Source: Maribacter sedimenticola
GTDB taxonomy: Bacteria; Bacteroidota; Bacteroidia; Flavobacteriales; Flavobacteriaceae
NCBI RefSeq assembly: GCF_900188415.1
Contig: NZ_FZNV01000001.1
Span: 1,132,438 to 1,196,437, forward strand
Length of the DNA stretch: 64,000 bases
Reading direction: 5' to 3'
Below the pieces are notes generated by a model, which saw nothing but the letters and a program-made list of their open reading frames with translations, was not told where the DNA came from and did not search any database. The translations under genes and the position numbers were made by a program. This document shows positions 18,134 to 25,727 of this stretch, in pieces (the stretch's first letter is position 1; each line of letters starts with the position of its first letter).

Positions 18134-18778
18134 ATGAAGCATTTTTTTACTTTTCTGTTAATTGCAGTTTTATGTTCATGTAGACAAGAAAAAAAATACC
18201 ACGATGAACAAAAGGTGGCAGTGGAATCTATACAGTCAGACAAGTTGATGGACATATTAAAATTTCAACAAAAATTGAATGCAGAATTCAAAGATCCGGA
18301 AACGTCTCCTTTACCGGATAGATTTAGGGCAGATTTTGAAACATTGGATTTTTTTGAAGCTGATACCGCCTTTGTAATAGAGGCCGATTTTATTAGAACG
18401 CCAGAAGCATTACCATTTTCAATGCCCACTACCACTGATCGTATTTCTACGGAAGTATTATATGGTATTGCCAAATTTAATCTAAAAGGAAAAGTGTATG
18501 AATTGGAAGTGTACCAGACCCCTGAGTTAATTGCCCAAGAAAAATATAAAGATTACTTATTTCTTCCCTTTACCGATGCTACAAATGGTATGGAAACATA
18601 TGGTGGCGGTAGATATCTAGACCTAAGAATTCCTAAAGGAAATAAAATTGTTCTGGATTTTAACAAAGCGTATAATCCGTATTGTGCCTATAACAAAAAA
18701 TATTCCTGTCCTTTGGTGCCATCTGTTAACCATTTGGATGTGGCTATAACGGTAGGGGTAAAGGCCTTTGAACATTAA
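18134..18778 (+). CDS. DUF1684 lipoprotein
   Basis: 214 aa from ATG 18134, which gives a lipoprotein signal peptide ending LCSC (residues 13-16). The DUF1684 domain fills residues 40-212, with FKDPETSPLP near 50, FADT-type beta strands, the FLPFTDATNGMETYGGGRYLDL segment near 145, and DFNKAYNPYCAYNKKYSCPLVP near 180. The DUF1684 family is secreted and of unknown biochemical role. It is followed by a strong terminator and divergent from the DJ-1 lipoprotein gene; the promoter box at 18108 supports the chosen start. Confidence 0.88.
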   Translation: MKHFFTFLLIAVLCSCRQEKKYHDEQKVAVESIQSDKLMDILKFQQKLNAEFKDPETSPLPDRFRADFETLDFFEADTAFVIEADFIRTPEALPFSMPTTTDRISTEVLYGIAKFNLKGKVYELEVYQTPELIAQEKYKDYLFLPFTDATNGMETYGGGRYLDLRIPKGNKIVLDFNKAYNPYCAYNKKYSCPLVPSVNHLDVAITVGVKAFEH

Positions 18779-18791
18779 TGATATCAAATAA

Positions 18792-18819
18792 AAAACCCGA
18801 CATTTTAATGTCGGGTTTT
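18792..18819. terminator. Bidirectional terminator between DUF1684 and the porin
   Basis: Thirteen-base-pair perfect stem AAAACCCGACATT / AATGTCGGGTTTT around a two-base loop, with A and T flanks. Ends the nitrogen operon on the minus strand and the DUF1684 gene on the plus strand. Confidence 0.85.
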
Positions 18820-18861
18820 ACAACTTAAACTATAAAATCAATCAATTACTTAATCTTGCTT

Positions 18862-19926
18862 TTAGAACGAGTAGATAGCTGCTAGTACAAAAGAAGAAAG
18901 GCTGCTAATTGGTTCACCATCACCATTAACAAAAGTGGCGTCTTCAGAAGCACTGTCTAATCTTAATTCTGGCTTGATAATCAAGTCGCCAATTGTAGCA
19001 CTTCCTGTTAACGTCAATGCAAGTACGCTTGCATCGCCATCTGCATCAGTAGCCCCTATAGCTCCAAAGAAATCGGTTTCAGCAAAATACTCACCTCTTA
19101 AACCTATGGTGAAGTTTTCAGAAGTAGCAAGTTGAGGGTATACGGCAACACCAGCAAAACTACCAATTCCATCTTCCTCGTCACCACTAAAATAAGCAGC
19201 ATTTAAACCAAGGAAAAAATCATCAGATAAATCAAAACCACCTGTGTAGTCAATTTCAAAGGAACCATTGTCCATCAATAAGTTGGCATATTGTCCACTG
19301 TAACCCAATTGAACTCCGTAGGCATATTGTCCTGTAGGGTTAAATTCAGTCAAATCTGTTGGGTTCATTACAGCCAACATTAAGCTAAAGTCATCGGATA
19401 AAGCAAAATCAGCCTTTAAACCGGTATGCGAGAATGGACCATATGAAAATAAATATGAAGTACTGTAGTTAAAGTTGGCTACAGGTGAAATAACTTCATA
19501 TCCTAAGAATGTATTGAAGTTACCAAAGGTTAACGTTACGGCATCACTTACATTCCAGTACGCATACAATTGGTTAACAATATCTCCGGTAGCAGAATAC
19601 ATTGGCGAGGCAAAAATGGCATCCGTTCCTCTAGGGCCAAAAACCAAATCAGCTACAAAACCTACTTTTTCTCCTTCGTAACCGGCAACAACGTTGGCCA
19701 TACCTAAGGCAAATCCTGGCAAATTGGCAAAAGAACTACCAGGTGCCTGTGCATCAATACCGTTACCGGCATTTAGGTTTGCTCTGTAATAAGCATCTAT
19801 CGATCCACTTAAGGAGAATTTTTTCTCTTCCTCCTCCTCTTGGGCAACTACTCCTGCAGTTGCAAAAAGCATAAGACCTGTTGCAAAAATATTTTTTACG
19901 TATTTTGTATTGATAATCGTTTTCAT
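18862..19926 (-). CDS. Outer-membrane beta-barrel porin (OmpL/BBP2-like)
   Basis: 354 aa. Signal peptide 1-28 (ends VVA-Q), an acidic EEEEE stretch at the mature N-terminus, then alternating beta-strand sequence with FSLSGSIDAYYRANLN, LTFGNFNTFLGYEVISP and TGLKADFALSDDFSL, ending in IYSF with a C-terminal Phe. This fits the putative beta-barrel porin-2 family, often found beside ammonium transporters in Bacteroidota. Probable job: outer-membrane passage for nitrogen compounds. It is the third gene after glnB and amtB, separated from amtB by 104 bases that contain a GC-rich hairpin. Confidence 0.85.
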   Translation of the reverse strand: MKTIINTKYVKNIFATGLMLFATAGVVAQEEEEEKKFSLSGSIDAYYRANLNAGNGIDAQAPGSSFANLPGFALGMANVVAGYEGEKVGFVADLVFGPRGTDAIFASPMYSATGDIVNQLYAYWNVSDAVTLTFGNFNTFLGYEVISPVANFNYSTSYLFSYGPFSHTGLKADFALSDDFSLMLAVMNPTDLTEFNPTGQYAYGVQLGYSGQYANLLMDNGSFEIDYTGGFDLSDDFFLGLNAAYFSGDEEDGIGSFAGVAVYPQLATSENFTIGLRGEYFAETDFFGAIGATDADGDASVLALTLTGSATIGDLIIKPELRLDSASEDATFVNGDGEPISSLSSFVLAAIYSF

Positions 19927-19996
19927 AAGTTTTTGATTTAAACCTCTATTGAGGATGAATTAATTTTGAGAAATTTTTTATTGAAAAGGTTATGTA

Positions 19997-20022
19997 ACGG
20001 AGCGTTCTGCAAAACGCTCCGT
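19997..20022 (-). other. Hairpin between amtB and the porin gene
   Basis: Ten-base-pair stem ACGGAGCGTT / AACGCTCCGT with a six-base loop. On the minus strand (direction of the operon) the stem is not followed by a T run, whereas on the plus strand it is followed by ATTTTTTTTT. It is thus not a classic terminator for the operon, and may protect or process the message between amtB and the porin. Confidence 0.5.
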
Positions 20023-20030
20023 ATTTTTTT

Positions 20031-21269
20031 TTAGTGTTGGTTCATTCTAAAGTCTGCATAAGCATCCATACCGTGCTCATGAATATCAAGCCCTTCAACT
20101 TCTTCTTCTTTAGCAACTCTTAGACCTATTGTCGCTTTTAGGACACCTAGTATTATTCCGGAGGTAACTATGCAGAAACCACCTACGATCAATACTCCAT
20201 ATAATTGGGTCATGAACTGTGCACCACTGGCCATGCTACCAAAAATACCAACGGCCAATGTACCCCATATACCACAGATTAAGTGTACGGCAACAGCACC
20301 TACAGGGTCATCCAATTTAAGTTTATCTACCAATGCCACACCAAGTACAATGATTATACCGGCTAAAAGACCAATAATCACAGCTTCGTTAGGAGACATT
20401 AGATCTGCTCCGGCAGTAATACCTACCAAACCACCAAGGATACCGTTCAAGAACATGGTCAAATCTAAATTCTTATATAATATGGTAGAAGTGATCATTG
20501 CGCCAAATCCACCTGCAGCTGCAGCCAAACTTGTTGTAACCAGAACCAATGAAGTTAATTCTGGGTCTGCGGACAATACGGAACCACCGTTAAATCCAAA
20601 CCATCCTAACCATAATATTAGTACACCGGCAGTGGCCAATGGAATATTATGTCCAGGGATTGCATTAGGCTTGCCATCCTTGCCAAATTTTCCAATTCTG
20701 GAACCTAATAGGAATATGGCTACCAATGCGGCCCATCCACCAACAGAGTGTACCAATGTAGAACCGGCAAAATCATAGAATCCCCAAGAATCCAAGAATC
20801 CGCCACCCCATTTCCAAGCACCTACTATAGGATATACTAGACCTACATAGATTACCGTGAAAATCATGAAAGAACCTATTTTAATACGTTCTGCAACAGC
20901 ACCGGAAACAATTGTTGCCGCCGTAGCTGCGAACATTCCTTGAAAAAGGAAATCTGTCCACCACGTGTAACCACCATCGGCATAATCTGGAGTCATGCCT
21001 CCTTCTGGTGCAGCAATTCCAAATCCTGCGAACTTTAAAATTCCCATGTCCCCATCTTCAAAACCAGGGTACATTAAGTTAAATCCAAATGCGTAGTAAA
21101 GAAGCAAACCACCCGTTATGATGAAAATGTTCTTAAACAAAATATTAATTGTGTTCTTTTGTCTTGTCAATCCAATTTCTAAAAAGGCAAACCCGGTGTG
21201 CATGAAGAATACCAATGCGGTAGCCAACATCATCCATACGTTGTTTGCTGTAAATAATCCTGCGTCCAT
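20031..21269 (-). CDS. amtB: Ammonium transporter
   Basis: 412 aa, eleven predicted transmembrane helices. Conserved Amt features: GFAFLEIGLTRQKNT near residue 27, DFAGSTLVHSVGGWAALVAI near 165-184 (first pore His), HLICGIWGTLAVGIFG near 330 (second pore His), and a C-terminal tail with EEEVEGLDIHEHGMDAYADF, the region that contacts PII. No signal peptide, as in many Bacteroidota Amt proteins. Carries ammonium across the inner membrane. It follows glnB by 31 bases, so PII gates the channel from the same operon. Confidence 0.97.
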   Translation of the reverse strand: MDAGLFTANNVWMMLATALVFFMHTGFAFLEIGLTRQKNTINILFKNIFIITGGLLLYYAFGFNLMYPGFEDGDMGILKFAGFGIAAPEGGMTPDYADGGYTWWTDFLFQGMFAATAATIVSGAVAERIKIGSFMIFTVIYVGLVYPIVGAWKWGGGFLDSWGFYDFAGSTLVHSVGGWAALVAIFLLGSRIGKFGKDGKPNAIPGHNIPLATAGVLILWLGWFGFNGGSVLSADPELTSLVLVTTSLAAAAGGFGAMITSTILYKNLDLTMFLNGILGGLVGITAGADLMSPNEAVIIGLLAGIIIVLGVALVDKLKLDDPVGAVAVHLICGIWGTLAVGIFGSMASGAQFMTQLYGVLIVGGFCIVTSGIILGVLKATIGLRVAKEEEVEGLDIHEHGMDAYADFRMNQH

Positions 21270-21300
21270 CTTTTTTTTATTTTTAGTTAGTGTTTTCGTT

Positions 21301-21639
21301 TTAGTTGATTCCTGCCAATCCTTTTTCCTTAGTTCTAATTCGGTAAGCTTCTAGTACTTCGGATACAAATATTTTACCATCACCCACATTACCGGAGTAA
21401 GCAGATTCTAAAATGGAATTCACCGTTTTTTCTAAAAAGTCATCCGATACTACAATAGATAAGTACCTACGCTGTATATCTGTAGTGCTATACGAAATAC
21501 CACGGTATACATGACCTTGCTTTTCATTTCCGACTCCTGTTACGTCCCAGTAACTGAAGAAGTTAACCTCTATTTGATGTAATGCCTCCTTGACATCGTC
21601 AAATTTTGATTTTCTGATAATTGCCTCGATTTTTTTCAT
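21301..21639 (-). CDS. glnB: PII nitrogen regulatory protein
   Basis: 112 aa, full PII length. T-loop GNEKQGHVYRGISY at residues 37-50 contains Tyr45 in YRG, equivalent to the uridylylated Tyr51 of E. coli; B-loop is AYSGNVGDGKIFV near 80-92; C-loop has YRIRTKEKG. It senses ATP/ADP and 2-oxoglutarate and blocks AmtB when nitrogen is plentiful. Pairing with amtB makes it GlnK-like in role; I keep glnB as a neutral symbol. A TATATTTG -7 box and two palindromes lie upstream. No uridylyltransferase gene is in the window. Confidence 0.95.
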   Translation of the reverse strand: MKKIEAIIRKSKFDDVKEALHQIEVNFFSYWDVTGVGNEKQGHVYRGISYSTTDIQRRYLSIVVSDDFLEKTVNSILESAYSGNVGDGKIFVSEVLEAYRIRTKEKGLAGIN

Positions 21640-21661
21640 TTGACTAAGTTTTTAATATTGC

Positions 21662-21669
21662 CAAATATA
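21662..21669 (-). promoter_or_regulatory. -7 box of the glnB-amtB-porin operon
   Basis: Minus strand reads TATATTTG, a perfect TAnnTTTG, 22 bases before the glnB ATG. The region where the -33 element should be is occupied by the first palindrome (21683-21707). Confidence 0.6.
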
Positions 21670-21682
21670 TGTTAAATTGAAG

Positions 21683-21760
21683 TATACCCTAATTTTTTAT
21701 GGGGGTGTTTGGTTATTTTTATCAGTATCGCAATTTATACCCCTATATTTTTAGGGTATG
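21683..21760 (-). promoter_or_regulatory. Two imperfect palindromes upstream of glnB
   Basis: Site 1 (21683-21707) has TATACCCTAA and TGGGGGTGT halves; site 2 (21736-21760) has TATACCCCTA and TAGGGTATG halves. The same half-site (TATACCC / GGGTATA) recurs with 53 bases between copies, five helical turns. Relative to a start near 21655 the centres are about -39 and -92, class II and class I activator positions. The factor is unknown. Confidence 0.5.
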
Positions 21761-21931
21761 TCTATTTGAAGTGATTTATTTTACGGATAGTGGTTATGGA
21801 GTAATTCTTAAAAATGACTTTTTTAAATTATTTGTCAGAATTTTAGCAAATAACCTGACGATTGTGCATTAAAACACGATTTTGCTAAAAAAAAATCAAA
21901 AAAATAAAAATAGTTGGTGCTAATGTTATTT

Positions 21932-22303
21932 TTATAACATCTTGCTTATGTAGATTCCTAAAGAAATGGCCAAAATGCCAATTGCTACACTTAACCCCAT
22001 ATAAAGTGAGGCGTATAAAAAAGAAGATTCCTTAAATAATAAATTGCCTTCAAGGGCAAACGTGGAAAAAGTTGTAAATCCACCGCAAAATCCTGTAGCT
22101 AATAATAAAGTTTGGTTTTGGGTAAGATAATTCTGTTTTAAGGAAAGGCCGATCAATAGACCAATTAGAAGACAGCCAATAATATTGACCAAAAAAGTAC
22201 CTAAATAAAAATTGGAGTAATAAGGGTTTAGTGTTTTGGAAATATAGTAGCGTAGAATACTACCAAATCCTCCTCCCAAAAAAACTAACAAGAATTGTTT
22301 CAT
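21932..22303 (-). CDS. crcB: Fluoride channel Fluc
   Basis: 123 aa, four transmembrane helices, the size of a Fluc/CrcB dimer subunit. Motifs: GGGFGSILRYYIS at residues 10-22, GTFLVNIIGCLLIG near 35-48, and the sodium/fluoride region GFCGGFTTFSTF near 71-82. It exports fluoride passively across the inner membrane as a dual-topology dimer. No fluoride riboswitch can be recognised in the 19-base gap to the next gene. It is in line with a small 59-aa membrane-protein gene upstream on the same strand. Confidence 0.93.
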   Translation of the reverse strand: MKQFLLVFLGGGFGSILRYYISKTLNPYYSNFYLGTFLVNIIGCLLIGLLIGLSLKQNYLTQNQTLLLATGFCGGFTTFSTFALEGNLLFKESSFLYASLYMGLSVAIGILAISLGIYISKML

Positions 22304-22322
22304 ACCTTATAAAGGTAAAAAA

Positions 22323-22502
22323 CTATACTGCTTTCTTGTAGCTAGTTGTCAATAAATCTAAAGGATAGATTACAGAAACAGGTTCGTTGGATAATTTTTT
22401 GGTAGATGTCTTGGATTTTTGAGAAACACTCAATAGACTAACTACTACCATTGCCAAATTAATACCTATTAAAATTAGAAAGATTGTAAGAAATGTCATC
22501 AT
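22323..22502 (-). CDS. Small single-pass membrane protein (59 aa)
   Basis: Opens at ATG 22502 (a second ATG follows directly) and ends at TAG 22323. N-terminal transmembrane helix (residues 2-24: TFLTIFLILIGINLAMVVV) followed by a polar tail rich in Ser/Lys and ending SYKKAV. A TAATTTTG -7 box lies on the minus strand at 22531-22538, 29 bases upstream, and the gap to crcB is 19 bases. No family known to me. The frame, promoter box and membrane topology make a real gene likely. Confidence 0.6.
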   Translation of the reverse strand: MMTFLTIFLILIGINLAMVVVSLLSVSQKSKTSTKKLSNEPVSVIYPLDLLTTSYKKAV

Positions 22503-22530
22503 AATTAATTGCCCTTATGTATGAATAACG

Positions 22531-22538
22531 CAAAATTA
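22531..22538 (-). promoter_or_regulatory. -7 box of the 59-aa membrane-protein gene
   Basis: Minus strand TAATTTTG, matching TAnnTTTG, giving a leader of about 20 bases. Would also drive crcB. Confidence 0.45.
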
Positions 22539-22619
22539 CATTATTTGTTATACTAACGGTGTAAAAAGCGTTTTTCTGTTGTAAGAAGGCTAATTTTTGT
22601 GGTGTAAGTAAAATATTAA

Positions 22620-22808
22620 CTAATCGTTAAGTAAATATTTAGTACAAAGCAGTGATATTATGAATAGTGCAAAGAAAATGCCAATCCATTTTACGCCCTT
22701 GAAATTTTTTTGATGATGTTTGCGGTCTTTTTTATATGATAAGATGATAATAATAGCAAAAACTACTGCGAAAGCGATTGCAAAAACAATTTGTCCCGTG
22801 CTGAACAT
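22620..22808 (-). CDS. Small two-helix membrane protein (62 aa)
   Basis: Two hydrophobic helices (residues 5-24 and 43-58) joined by a very basic loop KKDRKHHQKNFKG. Proteins of this size and layout are common in Flavobacteriaceae next to the same pair of genes (MazG-like hydrolase and ilvE), but I know no function. A TAGCTTTG box at 22825-22832 on the minus strand precedes its ATG by 16 bases. Probably inner membrane, both ends in the periplasm by the positive-inside rule. Confidence 0.7.
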   Translation of the reverse strand: MFSTGQIVFAIAFAVVFAIIIILSYKKDRKHHQKNFKGVKWIGIFFALFIISLLCTKYLLND

Positions 22809-22824
22809 ATTCCCTATTTTTACA

Positions 22825-22832
22825 CAAAGCTA
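22825..22832 (-). promoter_or_regulatory. -7 box of the 62-aa membrane-protein gene
   Basis: Minus strand TAGCTTTG, matching TAnnTTTG, 16 bases before the ATG. Confidence 0.45.
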
Positions 22833-22853
22833 ATAGAAAACCACTGAATATAA

Positions 22854-23240
22854 ATGAAAAATAAACTTAAAGCGGTCAAAGAATTCCATAACTCGTTTGG
22901 CTTGGGTGTTTCTGAGAAAATGCGTGCAAATTTAGGTGATGCTAAAAACATGTTACGTTACAATTTAATGGATGAGGAGAATAAAGAGTATCTGGAAGCC
23001 GCCCAGAACAATGATCTTGTTGAAGTTGCAGATGCACTTGGTGATATGTTGTATATACTATGCGGTACCATCTTGGAACACGGTATGCAATATAAAATTG
23101 AAGAAGTTTTCAATGAAATACAACGAAGTAATATGAGTAAATTGGGTGAGGACGGCAATCCTATTTACAGGGAAGATGGTAAAGTTCTAAAAGGTCCTAA
23201 TTATTTTAGTCCGGATATTGCTGCAATACTTAAAAAATAA
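22854..23240 (+). CDS. MazG-like nucleotide pyrophosphohydrolase (PRA-PH fold)
   Basis: 128 aa, all-alpha NTP pyrophosphatase family. The Mg2+-binding acidic residues are visible in MDEENKEYLEAAQ (residues 39-51) and EVADALGDMLYIL (57-69), the ExxE-12-28-ExxD layout. Relatives are annotated as phosphoribosyl-ATP pyrophosphohydrolase-like, but this is not in a histidine operon, so a house-cleaning role on unusual nucleotides is likelier. Divergent from the 62-aa membrane protein and convergent with ilvE, with which it shares a terminator. Confidence 0.85.
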   Translation: MKNKLKAVKEFHNSFGLGVSEKMRANLGDAKNMLRYNLMDEENKEYLEAAQNNDLVEVADALGDMLYILCGTILEHGMQYKIEEVFNEIQRSNMSKLGEDGNPIYREDGKVLKGPNYFSPDIAAILKK

Positions 23241-23263
23241 AAAGGGGCCATTTGGCCCCTTTT
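23240..23263. terminator. Bidirectional terminator between MazG-like gene and ilvE
   Basis: Eleven-base-pair stem AAAAGGGGCCA / TGGCCCCTTTT with a two-base loop. The left arm begins in the last base of the upstream stop codon, so it serves both convergent genes. Confidence 0.85.
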
Positions 23264-24334
23264 TTAATTTCCTACTTTATAGCGCCATCCAAATTTGTCT
23301 TCACTTTTATTATATTGAATGTCGGTTATTATTTTCTTTAATCGAGCACCATAACTTTGTTGTAGTTCTGGTAATTCATAATCCGTATCCCTGTAGCCAA
23401 AACCGGATATTGGAGAAATTACCGCAGCCGTACCTGCACCGAACATTTCTTTTAAGGAGCCATCTTTTGCTGCTTCTACAACTTCCTTTACAGATATTTT
23501 CCTAACCTCTGTCTTTATACCTTGATCCTTTGCTATTTCCAAAATACTCTTACGTGTAATTCCATCTAGAATTCGATCACTTGTAGGGGCGGTCATTAGT
23601 GTGTCATTTATTCTAATAAAAATATTCATTGCACCAGCTTCTTCTATAAATTCGTGATTGGTGTCATCTGTCCAAATTACTTGATTGTAACCTTTGTCTA
23701 TGGCAAGTTGGGTAGGATAAAACTGACCGGCATAATTACCTCCTGCTTTTGCATAGCCAACACCACCATTGGCGGACCTGGAATATTTTTCCTCAATCAA
23801 TACCTTTACCTTCCCTGAAAAATAGGAGCCGGAAGGTGCACAGGCAATTATAAACTTATATTCATTGGCCGGTGAGGCATGAAATCCGTTTCCGGAAGCG
23901 AACATAAATGGCCTTATATATAATGAGCTACCTTCTTGTGTGGGTATAAAGGCCTTGTCCAAATTTAATAAGGTAATTAAACCCTCCATAAAATATTCTT
24001 GGGGAATTGCAGGAATACACATTCTTTCCGCGGAAATGTTCAGGCGTTTAAAATTATCCAGTGGCCTGAACAAAAATACATCCCCGTTATCGTCCTTATA
24101 AGCTTTCATTCCCTCAAATATGGATTGTCCATAATGAAAGATTTTAGAGGATGGGTCTAAAGTAATTGGTTGATATGGAACAATGGTGGGAGTTTCCCAG
24201 ACACCATTTTTGTAGGTGCAGACCAGCATGTGGTCCGTGAATACGGAACCAAAAGCCAGATTATCAAAATCAACTTGGTCAATTTTTGAATTTTTTACCT
24301 TTTCTACAATGATGTTTTTAGTTTCAATGCTCAT
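23264..24334 (-). CDS. ilvE: Branched-chain amino acid aminotransferase
   Basis: 356 aa, fold-type IV PLP enzyme. It swaps the amino group between glutamate and the keto acids of Leu, Ile and Val. Signature pieces: FHYGQSIFEGMKAY near residue 65, YIRPFMFASGNGFHASP near 140, the PLP lysine region GYAKAGGNYAGQ near 200, EAGAMNIFIRI near 236 and LDGITRKSILEIAKD near 258. Its length fits the eukaryote/Bacteroidota-type BCAT. It stands alone, divergent from the DUF4920 gene with 108 bases between. Confidence 0.95.
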   Translation of the reverse strand: MSIETKNIIVEKVKNSKIDQVDFDNLAFGSVFTDHMLVCTYKNGVWETPTIVPYQPITLDPSSKIFHYGQSIFEGMKAYKDDNGDVFLFRPLDNFKRLNISAERMCIPAIPQEYFMEGLITLLNLDKAFIPTQEGSSLYIRPFMFASGNGFHASPANEYKFIIACAPSGSYFSGKVKVLIEEKYSRSANGGVGYAKAGGNYAGQFYPTQLAIDKGYNQVIWTDDTNHEFIEEAGAMNIFIRINDTLMTAPTSDRILDGITRKSILEIAKDQGIKTEVRKISVKEVVEAAKDGSLKEMFGAGTAAVISPISGFGYRDTDYELPELQQSYGARLKKIITDIQYNKSEDKFGWRYKVGN

Positions 24335-24442
24335 AAAATACGTAACTTTAGTTGAATAAAATTAAACAAATATCGCTATTGGTCCTTCTTTTTTAGATTA
24401 AAATTGACCAGATTTGCAGGGAATTCATCATTTTTAAGATTT

Positions 24443-24940
24443 ATGAAAGGATTTAACATTTTACTTGTATTATTATTTGGGATATTTTCTTGTCAAGCCC
24501 AGCAACAAAAGCAGCTCCGTTTGTCTAGTGACAATCAAAAAGTTACATTTCTAGGGGATTCCTTTGAACTTAAGGATATTAAGTCTTCTGAGGAGATGAT
24601 GTCATTATATAAAGGTATGGCTGTTACGGATACGTTGAACATAACCATTAAATCTAAAGTCAATGAGGTTTGTAAGGTAAAGGGTTGTTGGATGGTCATT
24701 GAGCTTCCGCAGGGAGAGCAGGCTATGGTTCGCTTTAAGGATTATGGATTTTTTATGCCAAATGATATAGTAGATAAGTCCGTAGTGATGAACGGTTTAG
24801 CCTTTGTTGAGGAAATGAGCGTTGATGATCAAAGACATTATGCAAAAGATGCAGGTAAGGGTGAAGCTGAAATTGCCGCAATCGTAGCTCCTAAAAGAAC
24901 ATATAGTTTTGAAGCCTCTGGAGTAGTTATTCCCAATTAA
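24443..24940 (+). CDS. DUF4920 lipoprotein
   Basis: 165 aa from ATG 24443, which gives a lipoprotein signal peptide ending IFSC (residues 13-16: LLFGIFSC); the longer frame from TTG 24404 adds 13 polar residues and is rejected. The DUF4920 core (beta-rich, residues 45-150) has VCKVKGCWMVIELPQGEQAMVRFKDYGFFMP near 73-103 with a Cys pair. Probably periplasmic, possibly metal- or redox-linked because of the CxxxxC pattern, but no function is known. It ends one base before mnmD. Confidence 0.85.
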   Translation: MKGFNILLVLLFGIFSCQAQQQKQLRLSSDNQKVTFLGDSFELKDIKSSEEMMSLYKGMAVTDTLNITIKSKVNEVCKVKGCWMVIELPQGEQAMVRFKDYGFFMPNDIVDKSVVMNGLAFVEEMSVDDQRHYAKDAGKGEAEIAAIVAPKRTYSFEASGVVIPN

Positions 24941-24941
24941 T

Positions 24942-25604
24942 TTGAAAAGGGAAATTATTACTACGGCAGATGGTTCAAAAACCATACAGATAAAAGAATG
25001 GAACGAACAGTACCATTCTAAACACGGAGCTATTCAAGAAGCCTATCATGTATTTATCCACTCCGGATTGCACCTCTTTAAAAATTGTAATCTTAATATT
25101 TTGGAAATAGGTTTTGGCACAGGTTTAAATGCCTTGATTACCCTCATAGAGGCAGAACACCAAAACCTTAGTATTGACTATACCGGTGTTGAGGCTTATC
25201 CGGTCTCCAAGGAAGAGATAGGACAATTGAATTATCTAAAGGAACTGAACGCAATGTCCTTTACCAAAATGTTTAATGAGATGCATGCTTCCCCGTGGGA
25301 AGAGCTTATACCCATTTCCCCAAAATTCAATCTTAAAAAGCAGCAAAAGGATTTTAAGGACATAAAGGACATTGCGCAATATGACCTTGTGTATTTTGAT
25401 GCTTTTGGCGCTCGTGTTCAACCTGAATTATGGACCGTTGATATTTTTGAAATTATGTTCAAGGCTATTAAGCAAGGGGGCTATCTGGTTACTTATGCAG
25501 CAAAGGGTAGCGTAAGAAGAGCTATGTTAGAAGTTGGTTTTTTAGTTGAAAGATTACCTGGTCCACCCGGTAAAAGAGAAATGTTGAGGGCTAAAAAACC
25601 ATAA
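24942..25604 (+). CDS. mnmD: tRNA 5-methylaminomethyl-2-thiouridine methyltransferase (MnmD)
   Basis: 220 aa. Catalyses the final methyl transfer to nm5s2U34 in tRNAs, using SAM; it corresponds to the methyltransferase half of E. coli MnmC without the FAD oxidase half. SAM-binding LEIGFGTGLNAL is near residue 50, GVEAYPVS near 82, and the family signature YFDAFGARVQPELW near 150. The start is TTG at 24942, one base after the DUF4920 stop; the first conserved residues (TTADGSKTI) follow at residue 7, so a later start is unlikely. Cytosolic. Confidence 0.93.
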   Translation: MKREIITTADGSKTIQIKEWNEQYHSKHGAIQEAYHVFIHSGLHLFKNCNLNILEIGFGTGLNALITLIEAEHQNLSIDYTGVEAYPVSKEEIGQLNYLKELNAMSFTKMFNEMHASPWEELIPISPKFNLKKQQKDFKDIKDIAQYDLVYFDAFGARVQPELWTVDIFEIMFKAIKQGGYLVTYAAKGSVRRAMLEVGFLVERLPGPPGKREMLRAKKP

Positions 25605-25727
25605 ATTTTAAGTATAAACCAATCTACTTTATTTTCAATCTTTTGAAAAGGCCAATGCATTGAACAACAATGTTAAATCCAAATTAAATAGCATATAAAG
25701 AAGCATCAAAAGGAATACCTTTATGAT

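Noticed and set aside
20170..20778. A 202-codon plus-strand frame opposite amtB
   Set aside because: Antisense of membrane helices; Pro/Asn-rich, no start context or promoter.
21932..22303. Fluoride riboswitch controlling crcB
   Set aside because: The gap upstream is 19 bases to another gene and 30 bases of leader before that; no fluoride aptamer elements seen.
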